Position numbers and translations under genes: made by a program
Notes under the pieces: generated by a model
What the model saw: only the letters and a program-made list of their open reading frames with translations
Told to the model about the DNA's origin: nothing
Database searches by the model: none
Assembly: GCF_014384985.1 (NCBI RefSeq)
Contig: NZ_JACRSX010000012.1
Span: forward strand, 32,535 to 96,534
DNA from: Jutongia huaianensis
Lineage (GTDB): Bacteria; Bacillota; Clostridia; Lachnospirales; Lachnospiraceae
DNA length: 64,000 nucleotides
Direction of reading: 5' to 3'
Shown: in pieces, positions 51,667 through 60,697 of the stretch
Layout: each line of letters begins with the position of its first letter
How positions within the stretch are numbered: the stretch's first letter is position 1

Positions 51667-52485
51667 ATGAATGAGATAAAAAATAATAACGATTCAAATA
51701 AAATAAAAATACAGGATAACAGGAGGATGCTCCGGATCGTGTTGCCTTTGATCCTGGCGCTGATCTCTATGTTGGTGCTGACAAGGATCTCCACATCCAG
51801 GGATTTCCATGCAAAGACCATTGCATCATTGGATGATAAGAAATCTACAGTGATGGAGCTGACTGCGGCTTCTACTGCGGCATCAGCTGCATTAACACTT
51901 CTGCCGGGAGATACCGCAACGCCGATCGCGGAGAAGCTGGCAGACCTGAGCACGTATTTTCTGATTGTTTTGTGTGCCATTTATGTCGAGAAATATCTTG
52001 TCACGATGACAGGATATGCCGCTTTTCTCATATTGATCCCTCTGGGGTGTATAATGTATGCGGCAGGCATTGGCTTCGGGCGTCATACCTGGGAGCGGAT
52101 CGCCAGAAAGCTGGCATTGTTTGGGATTGCGATTGCACTGGTGATCCCAGTGAGCGTTAAGGTGTCGGATCTGATCGAGCATACTTATCAGTCCTCCATA
52201 CAGGAAACGGTGGATGCCGCCAAGAAAGCAACACAGGAAATCCAGAGCAGCAGCGAGGGGCAGCAGGACAGTGACAGCAGTGATAACCGTGGTGTTTTGT
52301 CCGGAATCATTTCCGGAATTAAAAATGGTGTGTCCGATATTTCGGACAAAGTAGAATCTGTTCTGAATAACTTTATTGAGGCACTGGCAGTTATGCTGGT
52401 GACATCATGTGTGATTCCGGTACTGGTGCTGGTGTTCTTCTTCTGGCTGGCAAAAAGTATGCTGGGGACTGTGCCGCGGGAGTGA
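51667..52485 (+). CDS. Multi-pass membrane protein of unknown function
   Basis: 272 residues from the ATG at 51667, nine nt after GGAGGAAA; the frame could be read from 51610 but that region lacks a ribosome site. One N-terminal membrane helix, an extracytoplasmic segment with the ISTSRDF start and an amphipathic Ala/Thr-rich part, two more helices, a charged helix ending in a Ser/Asp-rich stretch, then a fourth helix. I do not recognise a family. It lies between two MATE genes, upstream of one in the same direction. Confidence 0.6.
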   Translation: MNEIKNNNDSNKIKIQDNRRMLRIVLPLILALISMLVLTRISTSRDFHAKTIASLDDKKSTVMELTAASTAASAALTLLPGDTATPIAEKLADLSTYFLIVLCAIYVEKYLVTMTGYAAFLILIPLGCIMYAAGIGFGRHTWERIARKLALFGIAIALVIPVSVKVSDLIEHTYQSSIQETVDAAKKATQEIQSSSEGQQDSDSSDNRGVLSGIISGIKNGVSDISDKVESVLNNFIEALAVMLVTSCVIPVLVLVFFFWLAKSMLGTVPRE

Positions 52486-52570
52486 AAATCATCTATTTTC
52501 TGAATTTGCAGCAATTATAAGGTTTCATATTTATTGGACAAAATCAATATCGAAAGGTACGGTTACAGAT

Positions 52571-53902
52571 ATGGAACAGAATTTAACGACAGGAAAAATT
52601 GGAAAGACGATCGCATATTTTGCATTGCCATATCTTTTGTCTTATTTTCTGCAGACGCTATACGGGATGGCAGACCTGTTTATCATAGGCCGGTTTGGGG
52701 GAGTGGATGGTATTACGGCAGTCTCCAACGGCGGTCAGGTTATGCATATGCTGACTGTGATCATCGTGGGACTTGCCATGGGAACCACTGTGACCATAGG
52801 AAAGTCCGTAGGAGCCGGAAAGCTGGAGGACGCATCGGAGTCCATTGGCAATACAGTGACATTTTTTATGGGATTATCTTTTGTGTTTATGGCGGCTTTG
52901 ATCTTTCTGGTAAAACCGATTGTGATGTTGATCGGGATTCCTGCGGAGGCGGTAGCCGGGACGAGGCAATATCTTCTGGTATGTTTTATCGGTATTCCGT
53001 TTATTACGGCATACAATATTATCAGCGCGATCTTCCGGGGACTTGGTGATTCCAAAAGTCCTATGTACTTCATTGCGATTGCATGTGTGGCAAATATTCT
53101 GTTAGATTATCTGTTTATTGGATACTTTGGAATGGGACCTGTGGGTGCTGCGCTTGGAACCACCCTGGCCCAGACCTTCAGCGTCATAATGGCATTGTTT
53201 GCAATCCGCCGGAAGCAGACGGGGATTCATTTGACCGGCCGGCAGTTTAAGATCAAAGGAGATGTTCTGGGGCAGATCCTGAAAATCGGTATTCCGGTGG
53301 CGGTACAGGATGGCTGTATCCAGATTGCGTTTATCGTGATCAGCGTGATTGCAAATCACAGGGGCTTGAATGATGCGGCGGCAGTAGGTGTTGTGGAGAA
53401 AATGATCGGAATGATATTTATCGTCCCGTCCTCTATGCTGGCAACGGTATCGGCATTGTCGGCGCAGAATATTGGAGCGGGAAAGCACGACCGGGTACAG
53501 AAGATTCTTCGGTACGCTCTTATGACGACAACGATTTACGGTATTGTTATGGTGGTTTTGGTGGAGCTGTTTTCCAGACAGGTGGTGGGAGCGTTTACCG
53601 CAGATGCGGCAGTGATCCTGCTGGGAAGTCAGTATATCAGTTCTTATATTATTGATACGATCTTTGCCGGAATTCATTTTTGTTTTACCGGATATTTCTG
53701 TGCGTATGGCAAGTCGTATCTTGGGTTTATCCATAATATTTTATCAATCCTGCTCATGAGAATTCCGGGCTCCTATCTGGCATCCAGGATGTATCCGGAT
53801 ACATTGTTCCCTATGGGATTTGCAGCACCGGCAGGGTCTCTGTTGTCCATTGTGATCTGTTTGATCGCGTATGTATGGACGAGAAAAGAAAAGAAAGGAT
53901 GA
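52571..53902 (+). CDS. MATE-family efflux transporter
   Basis: 443 residues. Family motifs: YFALPYLLSYFLQTLYGMAD, LFIIGRFGGVDGITAVSNGG and, in the second half, SALSAQNIGAGKHDRVQKIL. AAAGG upstream. Its stop TGA overlaps the start region of the next gene, so the two are co-transcribed. It is the fourth MATE gene in 35 kb. Confidence 0.9.
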   Translation: MEQNLTTGKIGKTIAYFALPYLLSYFLQTLYGMADLFIIGRFGGVDGITAVSNGGQVMHMLTVIIVGLAMGTTVTIGKSVGAGKLEDASESIGNTVTFFMGLSFVFMAALIFLVKPIVMLIGIPAEAVAGTRQYLLVCFIGIPFITAYNIISAIFRGLGDSKSPMYFIAIACVANILLDYLFIGYFGMGPVGAALGTTLAQTFSVIMALFAIRRKQTGIHLTGRQFKIKGDVLGQILKIGIPVAVQDGCIQIAFIVISVIANHRGLNDAAAVGVVEKMIGMIFIVPSSMLATVSALSAQNIGAGKHDRVQKILRYALMTTTIYGIVMVVLVELFSRQVVGAFTADAAVILLGSQYISSYIIDTIFAGIHFCFTGYFCAYGKSYLGFIHNILSILLMRIPGSYLASRMYPDTLFPMGFAAPAGSLLSIVICLIAYVWTRKEKKG

Positions 53903-53907
53903 GAGAT

Positions 53908-55062
53908 ATGAGAGCTTATGGACGTTTTATGAAAAATACAGCGGCACTGCTTCTGCTTCTGGCATTGCTGTCGCTTTTACTGCCTTTCTGCCGTTTTCAG
54001 GCAAAAGGACAGGATATGACGCTGTCCGGTGTGGAGGTGCTCACGGCAGGAGGAAAGGCAGGGTACACCTATTTGCAGCAGGGTGGCGTACCGGACGATT
54101 TCGTGCTGAAAGCACCATTTACATGGGGTGATGTGAAGGAAGGCATACATTATGCAGACCAGACAGGCAATTCCAATCTGCTGGTGGCTGCGGGAGTGGC
54201 GGTTTGTCTGCCGGTAATACTTTGCTTTCTTGCTATGTGTATGCTGTTTCTGGCAGAAGGAAAAAAGACCGTGGTACTGCCTACTATATTTACAGCGGCG
54301 GTCACAGCAGAGCTTTTGGTTGTTCTGGCAGGTTTTACGGCGATTCACCCGTTTCTGCTGGCGGGAGTCTATCTGTTTGCGCTGTTCCATATTATGGCGT
54401 TGATATTGATCCTGTTTGGCTGGACATTGGGGGGCTATCGTGAGCCAAAGCAGAAGAAGCGCGGCAAAGACGGGGCAGACCGGGAGAAAAACGAGGACCG
54501 TGACCGGAAAAAATCCCGTGACCATAGCCGCAGAAATAAGAAATCTAAGCGGAAAAAGAAACGCCGTTCTTCCAAAGATTCCAAAAAGAAGGATGATAAG
54601 AAAGACAAAAGCAGCGAAAAAAATAGCAAAAAAAACAGAAAGAAGAACGAGGATCAGGACGAAAAGAATTCGCAGGATCAGAAGCAAAGAGAACAGGAAA
54701 ATAGCAGGAAAGGAATCCAAGCGGCAGGAAGCGTCGGTGAAGGAACCGGTATTTACAGTGGACTTTCGTGGAATTTAACGGAGGGGAAATCCTCTGCGGT
54801 AACGATCGGCACTACACCGGAGGCCATGAGAGGGATAGAAACGGGAAGTATGAAAGCGGCAGGGCAGATCGCAGATCACAACTGCCAGATCATTTATCAT
54901 GCGGGGGATGGAAGCTATACTGTGGCAAGTCATGCGGCAGAGAATATCGAGCTATGGCAGGGTGGCAGAATATTAAAACAGCTTCAAAATGGAGAACGTG
55001 TACGGGTTTCGGGACAGACCAGACTGGAGGTGGGAAGGGAACATTTTCTATGGTTAAAATAA
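53908..55062 (+). CDS. Membrane protein with charged linker and FHA-like C-terminal domain
   Basis: 384 residues; the ATG at 53908 has AAAGG nine nt upstream, better than 53875 or 53899. A membrane helix at about 6-26 is followed by an extracytoplasmic loop of about 65 residues and three more helices. A strongly charged Lys/Arg/Asp/Glu stretch follows (about 188-275), so the tail is cytoplasmic. The last 100 residues look like a degenerate FHA fold: SSAVTIGTTPEAM, DHNCQIIYHAGDGSYTVAS, LQNGERVRVSGQTRLEVG. FHA domains bind phosphothreonine, but the usual Arg/Ser contacts are not evident. A signalling or scaffold role is inferred only. Confidence 0.6.
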   Translation: MRAYGRFMKNTAALLLLLALLSLLLPFCRFQAKGQDMTLSGVEVLTAGGKAGYTYLQQGGVPDDFVLKAPFTWGDVKEGIHYADQTGNSNLLVAAGVAVCLPVILCFLAMCMLFLAEGKKTVVLPTIFTAAVTAELLVVLAGFTAIHPFLLAGVYLFALFHIMALILILFGWTLGGYREPKQKKRGKDGADREKNEDRDRKKSRDHSRRNKKSKRKKKRRSSKDSKKKDDKKDKSSEKNSKKNRKKNEDQDEKNSQDQKQREQENSRKGIQAAGSVGEGTGIYSGLSWNLTEGKSSAVTIGTTPEAMRGIETGSMKAAGQIADHNCQIIYHAGDGSYTVASHAAENIELWQGGRILKQLQNGERVRVSGQTRLEVGREHFLWLK

Positions 55063-55173
55063 AGGATATGTGAATATTATATTTGATCGCAAAAATGCGG
55101 GGGATTACGATTTGGAATTTGATAAAATTATATTGGAAAAACTCTTCCTGCTTTTTATATTTTGCGTTTATAT

Positions 55174-55181
55174 GCCGATAT
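55174..55181 (+). promoter_or_regulatory. Candidate sigma-28 -10 element before the CAP gene
   Basis: A perfect GCCGATAT at 55174-55181, 33 bp before the ATG. The -35 side (TTTA or TTAT at 15-16 nt) only partly matches TAAA. Confidence 0.45.
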
Positions 55182-55213
55182 ACTATCTATAAGGAAATCA
55201 GGGAGGATTCTAT

Positions 55214-57109
55214 ATGAAGAAAAAATCAATATCAACCCTGCTGGCTGTGCTGCTGTTTTTGACAGCGATATTGTCGCCGTGTCAGATGGATACGGCATCT
55301 GCGGCAGCAAAGATCAGGGTATCCAAAACAAAGGTTACAGTTGTAAAGGGAGATCGCATTACGATCAAGGCCAAGAACACCGGGACAAGGAAGATCAAAG
55401 CCAAGGTATCCGATCGAAAAATTGCTTCGGTAAAGGTGATCAAAAAGAAAATTCGGATTACCGGGAAAAAGCCGGGAAAGACAAATATTACGTTGACTGC
55501 ATATCCTATGAAAAAGTGTGTGGTCAAAGTAGTCGTTATACCGGACGAAGAGGGAGAGGTTGAGGTCGTTATTCCGACAAAAGCTCCGACGAAAAGACCG
55601 TCGGCAAGTCCATATGTCAGAGTGACCACAAAACCAACCACAAAACCAACCATAAAGCCTTCTGCGAGACCATCACAGCTCCCGGGTATAGAGCCGGGAG
55701 TGACGGCATCGGCAGAACCAGACCGGAGCGCAAAACCGGCAGAGACAGTGGCACCGACAAAGAAACCGGGGACACCAGAGCAGCCGGAAGCGTCTGTGAA
55801 ACCAACTCCTACAGAGCTTCCAACTACAGATACCCCGGCATCCAGTCCGAAAGCTACAGTCACACCGGAGCGCACACCAAAAGCAAGCGCAACGGCAAAG
55901 CCGGCGAAAACACCGGCAGCTACACCGAAGGTAAGCGCAACGGCAAAGCCGGCGAAAACACCGGCAGCCACACCGAAGGCAAGTGCAACGGTAAAGCCTG
56001 CGACGACACCGGCAGCTACGCCAAAGGCAAGTGCAACACCAAAGCCGACAACGACTCCGTCAGCTACACCAAAAGCGAGTGCGACGGCAGATCCAATCAT
56101 AACAGCAAAGCCGACCATCACACCGACAGTCAGTGCAACGACGACACCGACCGATGTCCCGGCGGCTACGTTGCAAACGACACGTCTCTGCTTTGCGGAA
56201 AAATCTCTATATATTGGAGAGAGTACGGAGGCACTGCAGGCGGATTGGGGAGAACCGGAGCGTATCGATCCACTGCCGCAGACAAATATGACGGCATATA
56301 TTTATAATGGTAACAGTACCACGGAACCATATCTTCTGGTTGGCATCAAGGATCAGAAGGTTGCTTCTTATTTCACGATTGGAAAGGGCTTTACCGTTTA
56401 TGATGCTACGGTGAACACAGTGGACGGTACTGCGGCGCAGCAGACAGAGCTGGTGCAGGAGGGCACAGGTGCAGCGTCTATGGTGGATGCCGGATGGAGT
56501 GAAAATACAGATAACTTTTACGCCCTGAATAGTGACAAGCAGGAGGCGAAGGAAGGCACGGAGGCATATTACCGTTTAACGGACAATGCTTATATGTATG
56601 CGTTCAGTGATTTCTATGATGGGAAAGACAAAGCAGTTTATGGATTTTATGCATTTTCCAAAGACTGCAACAAGTATAAAATGATCTATCGGACGTATAT
56701 GACATATAATGATGAGATTTTGCGGGCGGCAGAAACACAGGTTTGGGAAATGACAAATGCATATCGGACTTATATGGGGCTTTCCAATCTGCAATGGGAA
56801 TCAAAAGCGGAGGCGGCAGCCAGAGGTCATAGTCAGGATATGGCAGACAATAATTATTTCCAACACAATAGTCAGGATGGCACAAGATTTTTTGCCCGCC
56901 TGCAGGCGGAGGGGATCAGTTACCGCTCGTGCGGCGAGAATATCTGTGCCGGCAGTGGCGATGCAATTTATATGGTGATTGGCTGGATCGGTTCCTCCGG
57001 CCACAGAAACGGTATCCTGACCCCAAGCTTTAAATATATTGGAGTCGGTGTCGCATACAATGCTTCTGCCAAATGGCTGGTTTATGCCACACAGGATTTC
57101 TGGGGTTAA
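55214..57109 (+). CDS. Secreted CAP/SCP-domain protein with Ig-like module and repeat linker
   Basis: 631 residues. Signal peptide about 1-32. Residues 34-115 form a Lys-rich Ig/Big-like module. Residues 120-325 are a Pro/Thr/Ala linker with 16-residue repeats. Residues about 325-490 resemble the CAP-associated domain (LYIGESTEALQADWGEPERID). Residues 505-631 are the CAP/SCP fold: VWEMTNAYRTYMGLSNLQWE, ARGHSQDMADNNYFQHN, GENICAG, GHRNGIL. These are the histidine and glutamate residues of the CAP cavity. Bacterial CAP proteins of this type are surface or spore-coat linked; a specific activity is not established. RBS GGGAGGA. Confidence 0.88.
   Translation: MKKKSISTLLAVLLFLTAILSPCQMDTASAAAKIRVSKTKVTVVKGDRITIKAKNTGTRKIKAKVSDRKIASVKVIKKKIRITGKKPGKTNITLTAYPMKKCVVKVVVIPDEEGEVEVVIPTKAPTKRPSASPYVRVTTKPTTKPTIKPSARPSQLPGIEPGVTASAEPDRSAKPAETVAPTKKPGTPEQPEASVKPTPTELPTTDTPASSPKATVTPERTPKASATAKPAKTPAATPKVSATAKPAKTPAATPKASATVKPATTPAATPKASATPKPTTTPSATPKASATADPIITAKPTITPTVSATTTPTDVPAATLQTTRLCFAEKSLYIGESTEALQADWGEPERIDPLPQTNMTAYIYNGNSTTEPYLLVGIKDQKVASYFTIGKGFTVYDATVNTVDGTAAQQTELVQEGTGAASMVDAGWSENTDNFYALNSDKQEAKEGTEAYYRLTDNAYMYAFSDFYDGKDKAVYGFYAFSKDCNKYKMIYRTYMTYNDEILRAAETQVWEMTNAYRTYMGLSNLQWESKAEAAARGHSQDMADNNYFQHNSQDGTRFFARLQAEGISYRSCGENICAGSGDAIYMVIGWIGSSGHRNGILTPSFKYIGVGVAYNASAKWLVYATQDFWG
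55880..56098 (+). repeat. 48-bp repeats in the CAP protein linker
   Basis: Four 48-bp units and a partial fifth encode variants of KASATAKPAKTPAATP. The copies differ at several positions, so they are older than those in the GH5 gene. Confidence 0.85.
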
Positions 57110-57130
57110 ATAACAAAATGTTGAAATAAT

Positions 57131-57195
57131 AAAACACCACGATCTGGAGAGTTAAAAAGATATTCTTTATAACAACTTCAAACCGTGGTGTTTTT
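57131..57195. terminator. Bidirectional terminator between CAP and MCP genes
   Basis: AAAACACCACG (57131-57141) pairs with CGTGGTGTTTTT (57184-57195); an inner AGTTAAAAAGA/CTTTATAACAACT hairpin extends it. Both genes converge here. Confidence 0.7.
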
Positions 57196-57246
57196 GATAT
57201 AAGAAAGTTTGAGTTACCAATATTTCGACAATTGCCAGCGGCTGGT

Positions 57247-59325
57247 TTACTGATGCTCCTCAACATATTTCATCAGGAACGGATCGTCCTCCGGCATCTG
57301 ACAGCCCACAATGTAATGTCCCTCGTTATTAGAACAGCGGATAATACGTCCTTCCAGCAGGCTATGGGATGGAACTTCAAAATGCTGGATCTGCAGGGTG
57401 ATCCTTGTACCCTTTGCAGTAGCAAAGAAAGCGGCGTCTGTAGTAAAGGCAAAACCGTTTCCGCTGATATTGTCCAGCCTGCCTGTAAACTCCTGTCCGG
57501 TTTCCGGGACAGTGATGAGACAGTCGTTATTGATATCCATACGAGGATATTTACGGCGGTTATTGATCTTTGGACGGGAACTGATCTGTATCTGATAAAT
57601 TCCATTATTGTCCGGGAAGATCTTTGCTTTATCCCAGCAGTAAAGGACATTGCCTACTGTAACCTGTATGTGGCAAGGTGTGGTTTCCGTGATTCTGGCA
57701 GAGGTAGGGAGTGTGATCGAGATGCCCCGCGGTGTTTCCTCCACAAGCTCGCCATGGTATGTGTTGTTTGATGTATCATCAGGAGAGACGATCACCTTCA
57801 TACCGGGTGTCAGATCCTCCAGTCCCATAAATCCGCCAATGCCAAGCTCGCACATCAGGGCTTCAACGACATTTTCAATTGTGTCGATATTGACGGCAGT
57901 TTCATCGTATTTACTTAACATTTTGTGACAGATTTCATTGGAATCCGCAATGCCGGAGGTCATGTCCTCTACGGTCGCGGATACCTGTCCCATATTTGTT
58001 ACAAGCTGATGGTTTGACTGCTCCACCCGTTTCATTGCATCATCAATGGTATGTATGTGTTTCTCGATCTCCGTGGAATCTGCGGTAATAGTGGTTACAC
58101 TTTCATTCGTCTTGGATACCTTCTGGAGTATATCCTGGATCAGATGAAGGGTATTTTCAATCGCATTTGTCATACAGTCGGAGGTTCCTTCCAGACGGAT
58201 CAGCGCCTCCTGGATCTGGCCGGAGGATTCTTTAGTCTCAGCACTTAAGGTACGGATCTGATCTGCAACAACGGCAAAGCCCTTGCCGGCTTCTCCGGCT
58301 CTGGCTGCCTCAATGGAAGCGTTTAATGCCAGCAGATTTGTCTGGTTGTTGATCTTTTCGATGGTTCCGGTTTCCTCCTTCACCATTTCGAACTCTGTCT
58401 TAAATGCCTGCAATGTCTGTTCCGTTTCGGAGGAAAGTTCGGACATGGTCTGTGTGGTCTGCAGCAGACTATTTAAGTCAACGGAGCTGTTTTTGGCGTG
58501 AGTGCCGGACTCATCGATCAGTGTTACCACTTCTCCGATCATGACAGCAATCTGCTGTACCTGTGAGCTGATATCAGAGGTCATATCCACAGAGGAGCTT
58601 GTCGTATCCTGCAGATTTGTTTTGTTGTCGTTGAGAGTATCCATCCGGGAAGCAACAATATCAGCTCCGTGTTTGTTCTCGCCGGCAAGCTCCCGGACTA
58701 CGATCACGCCGTCCATAATGGAATTGCTGGCTGTTTTTACCTTCTCTACGGTAGTGATCACGCGGTGAAGATCATTTTTGATGCTGTCAGTCATAGCGCC
58801 GTCCGATTCATTCAGATGGCGGATGGACATGCCGTAGCAGATATAACAAAGGATAATGCAGGAAAGCTCCAGCTGATAGTCCTTCATATTGGTGGCAGAA
58901 TTCATACCCAGCACCATGTAGCGGTATACGGAGCTTCCGATAATGATAATGGCATTGACAATACCGCAGTACCGCATAAACAGCTGATCCTTATAGATCA
59001 CCAGAAGACTTGTCACCGGCAGTATATAAGTAAATGCGATCGGTGATGATGTGGTACTGATCACATAGGTATAGAAGATACCGTAGCCAATGACCAGATC
59101 AAATTTGTAACGGGTGGTATCCCAACCCCTGACCCGGAGCAGGATCTCTCCGGCAATAAACGGAATCCAGCATAATGCCAGAAATGTCAGATAATAACCG
59201 GCACTGTACAGCCCATGGGAAAAGTCAGAACCATAATTGGCAGATAAGAGAATGGCAAAGATCAACCAGATCTTACGTGCCTTCCGATTTGCTTTTTCTT
59301 TAAATAGTTTTTCGTCGTAATTCAT
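57247..59325 (-). CDS. Methyl-accepting chemotaxis protein fused to a YcgR-like PilZ domain
   Basis: 692 residues. Five to six membrane helices (about 18-165) form the sensor. A cytoplasmic coiled-coil signalling domain (about 200-480) has the hairpin tip [20 protein letters not shown] then [15 protein letters not shown], typical of chemoreceptors. After about residue 490 comes a YcgR-like N-terminal barrel ([10 protein letters not shown]) and a PilZ domain (about 595-692) with RRKYPR and DNISGNGF, the c-di-GMP-binding Arg and [DN]xSxxG motifs. It could couple chemotaxis to c-di-GMP. GAGGAAA precedes the ATG. The hydrolase gene ends 23 bp upstream, so they form one operon. Confidence 0.9.
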   Translation of the reverse strand: MNYDEKLFKEKANRKARKIWLIFAILLSANYGSDFSHGLYSAGYYLTFLALCWIPFIAGEILLRVRGWDTTRYKFDLVIGYGIFYTYVISTTSSPIAFTYILPVTSLLVIYKDQLFMRYCGIVNAIIIIGSSVYRYMVLGMNSATNMKDYQLELSCIILCYICYGMSIRHLNESDGAMTDSIKNDLHRVITTVEKVKTASNSIMDGVIVVRELAGENKHGADIVASRMDTLNDNKTNLQDTTSSSVDMTSDISSQVQQIAVMIGEVVTLIDESGTHAKNSSVDLNSLLQTTQTMSELSSETEQTLQAFKTEFEMVKEETGTIEKINNQTNLLALNASIEAARAGEAGKGFAVVADQIRTLSAETKESSGQIQEALIRLEGTSDCMTNAIENTLHLIQDILQKVSKTNESVTTITADSTEIEKHIHTIDDAMKRVEQSNHQLVTNMGQVSATVEDMTSGIADSNEICHKMLSKYDETAVNIDTIENVVEALMCELGIGGFMGLEDLTPGMKVIVSPDDTSNNTYHGELVEETPRGISITLPTSARITETTPCHIQVTVGNVLYCWDKAKIFPDNNGIYQIQISSRPKINNRRKYPRMDINNDCLITVPETGQEFTGRLDNISGNGFAFTTDAAFFATAKGTRITLQIQHFEVPSHSLLEGRIIRCSNNEGHYIVGCQMPEDDPFLMKYVEEHQ

Positions 59326-59348
59326 AGAATTTCCTCATTTCTTGTGTG

Positions 59349-60242
59349 TCACAGCTTTTTAAAATAATCTGTCATTGCATGAAATACTTGTGTGCTTTCC
59401 GGCAGCTCCGGTTCAAATGCACTGAAAGCGTGAGTCAGTCGTGGATCATCAGGAAAGTCCATAATTTGGGACTCCATCTGGGCACGGTCCAGTGCCATCT
59501 TAAACTGCATGGTATAACGGCGCAGATGGTCTTTGCCGCTGGTGACCAGAAAGCATGGTGGCAGGGATTTCATAATGTCCGGGTGCTCCGGGTTGACATA
59601 TGGTGCAAACGCAGAGCGGCGGTATTTCGGTCCGTAAAGGTATTTTGGCATAAAAAGCCCGATCTGATCGAATTTGTTCGTATAAAACATACCGCTGATC
59701 AGACCAAGTGCCTTCAGAGGTAATGCTGAAGGTGTCACACCGGCGGCTTTTGCAACCTTTGGATTGCGCTGTGCGGCCGTGGCATATACCAGAAGGCATG
59801 CACCGCCGCTGTCACCTACGGCATAAACATCAGCGGAATTGCCGCGATATCTGTCCAGTTTCTTCTGAATAAAATCCATCGCCTGAAAAATATCACTGAT
59901 CTGGTCATAGATCGTGCAGTCCGGGATCAGCCGGTACTCCACATTAAAGACCAGATAACCCAGAGTGCAGAGTCTGGCACAGAAATACTGGTTAAACTCC
60001 TTGCTGCCGAGAAGCAGGCCCCCTCCGTGGATATTGATGATCACAGGCCATCCCTCTGCCGGGGAAGTGCCTGACGGCTCCATTATATCCAGACGATGTG
60101 CTTTGATACCATCCGTGGCATAGGGAATCCCCTTTGTCATGGTGATATCCTCCGGAAAGGTAAAATGTTTGTTACGATTCTTGTACTTCCGGTAGAAGTC
60201 CTCCCGTTGTTTGTAAAATATATTCTCAATTATTTTGCTCAT
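59349..60242 (-). CDS. Alpha/beta hydrolase of the HSL-like esterase family
   Basis: 297 residues, no signal peptide. Oxyanion-hole motif HGGG at 72-75 and nucleophile elbow GDSGG at 143-147 (S145); Asp and His of the triad fall near DHLRRYT and LTHAFSAFE in the C-terminal part. Acts on ester bonds, possibly acetylated sugars, but the substrate is unknown. It is the first gene of the chemoreceptor operon. The ribosome site is weak. Confidence 0.85.
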   Translation of the reverse strand: MSKIIENIFYKQREDFYRKYKNRNKHFTFPEDITMTKGIPYATDGIKAHRLDIMEPSGTSPAEGWPVIINIHGGGLLLGSKEFNQYFCARLCTLGYLVFNVEYRLIPDCTIYDQISDIFQAMDFIQKKLDRYRGNSADVYAVGDSGGACLLVYATAAQRNPKVAKAAGVTPSALPLKALGLISGMFYTNKFDQIGLFMPKYLYGPKYRRSAFAPYVNPEHPDIMKSLPPCFLVTSGKDHLRRYTMQFKMALDRAQMESQIMDFPDDPRLTHAFSAFEPELPESTQVFHAMTDYFKKL

Positions 60243-60415
60243 GCTTTACACGCTCTCATTCGTAATTATTCACTTTCTATGATACAGAATTTTTTGTTGA
60301 TATTCAATCAGAAATTATAAAAAAATATCTAAGAGTGTTAATAAATCGTGCACAAAAAATTATTTATTTCGAATTCCGTTTTGTAAAAATTGTACATAAA
60401 ATTTGTAAAATCGTA

Positions 60416-60444
60416 TTGCATATTTTGGAGAAGGATGATAATAT
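60416..60444 (+). promoter_or_regulatory. Promoter of the GH5/CBM2 cellulase gene
   Basis: TTGCAT (60416-60421), 17-nt spacer, TAATAT (60439-60444). Start site near 60451 gives a leader of about 247 nt. Confidence 0.6.
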
Positions 60445-60460
60445 ATTTTTTGTAGCAAAA

Positions 60461-60605
60461 GAAACAACTCTGTGGGGGAGTTGTTTCAGTAATGTATTGG
60501 GCGTGATTAGGATGTGGAAAGACATTTTTTGTGGGGACAAAGGATGTCTTTTTTCTGAGCCAAAAACAGGGAACGATCGTGAAAAACAGTTTATATTTTG
60601 TGGGG
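60461..60605 (+). promoter_or_regulatory. Leader with two hairpins and three TGTGGGG elements
   Basis: Hairpin 1: GAAACAACTC/GAGTTGTTTC (60461-60470, 60478-60487), 10 bp, loop TGTGGGG. Hairpin 2: 60519-60532 with 60537-60550, 14 bp with two G-U pairs, GGGG loop and TTTT after it, an intrinsic-terminator shape. TGTGGGG occurs at 60471, 60530 and 60599. The gene starts 143 nt later, so the terminator lies between promoter and gene. An attenuation switch is inferred. Confidence 0.6.
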
Positions 60606-60697
60606 ATTTATCATTGTTTTTTATCGTTTCTTCAGTCCTGTTTTTTGGACAATTACATTTAGAAATTACATTCTGATCAGCCGGGAAGGAGACTTTT

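Noticed and set aside
52534..53049. Plus-strand frame overlapping the start of the third MATE gene
   Set aside because: It shares bases with the well-supported MATE frame and its translation is rich in Cys, Arg and Tyr typical of shadow frames.
53977..54720. Minus-strand frame of 247 codons opposite the FHA-like membrane protein
   Set aside because: It arises from the Lys/Arg-rich coding stretch read backwards as Phe/Leu-rich sequence; no start signal.
60451..60697. Known c-di-GMP (GEMM) riboswitch in the cellulase leader
   Set aside because: The conserved GEMM core elements were not found; the hairpins present do not fit class I or II layouts.
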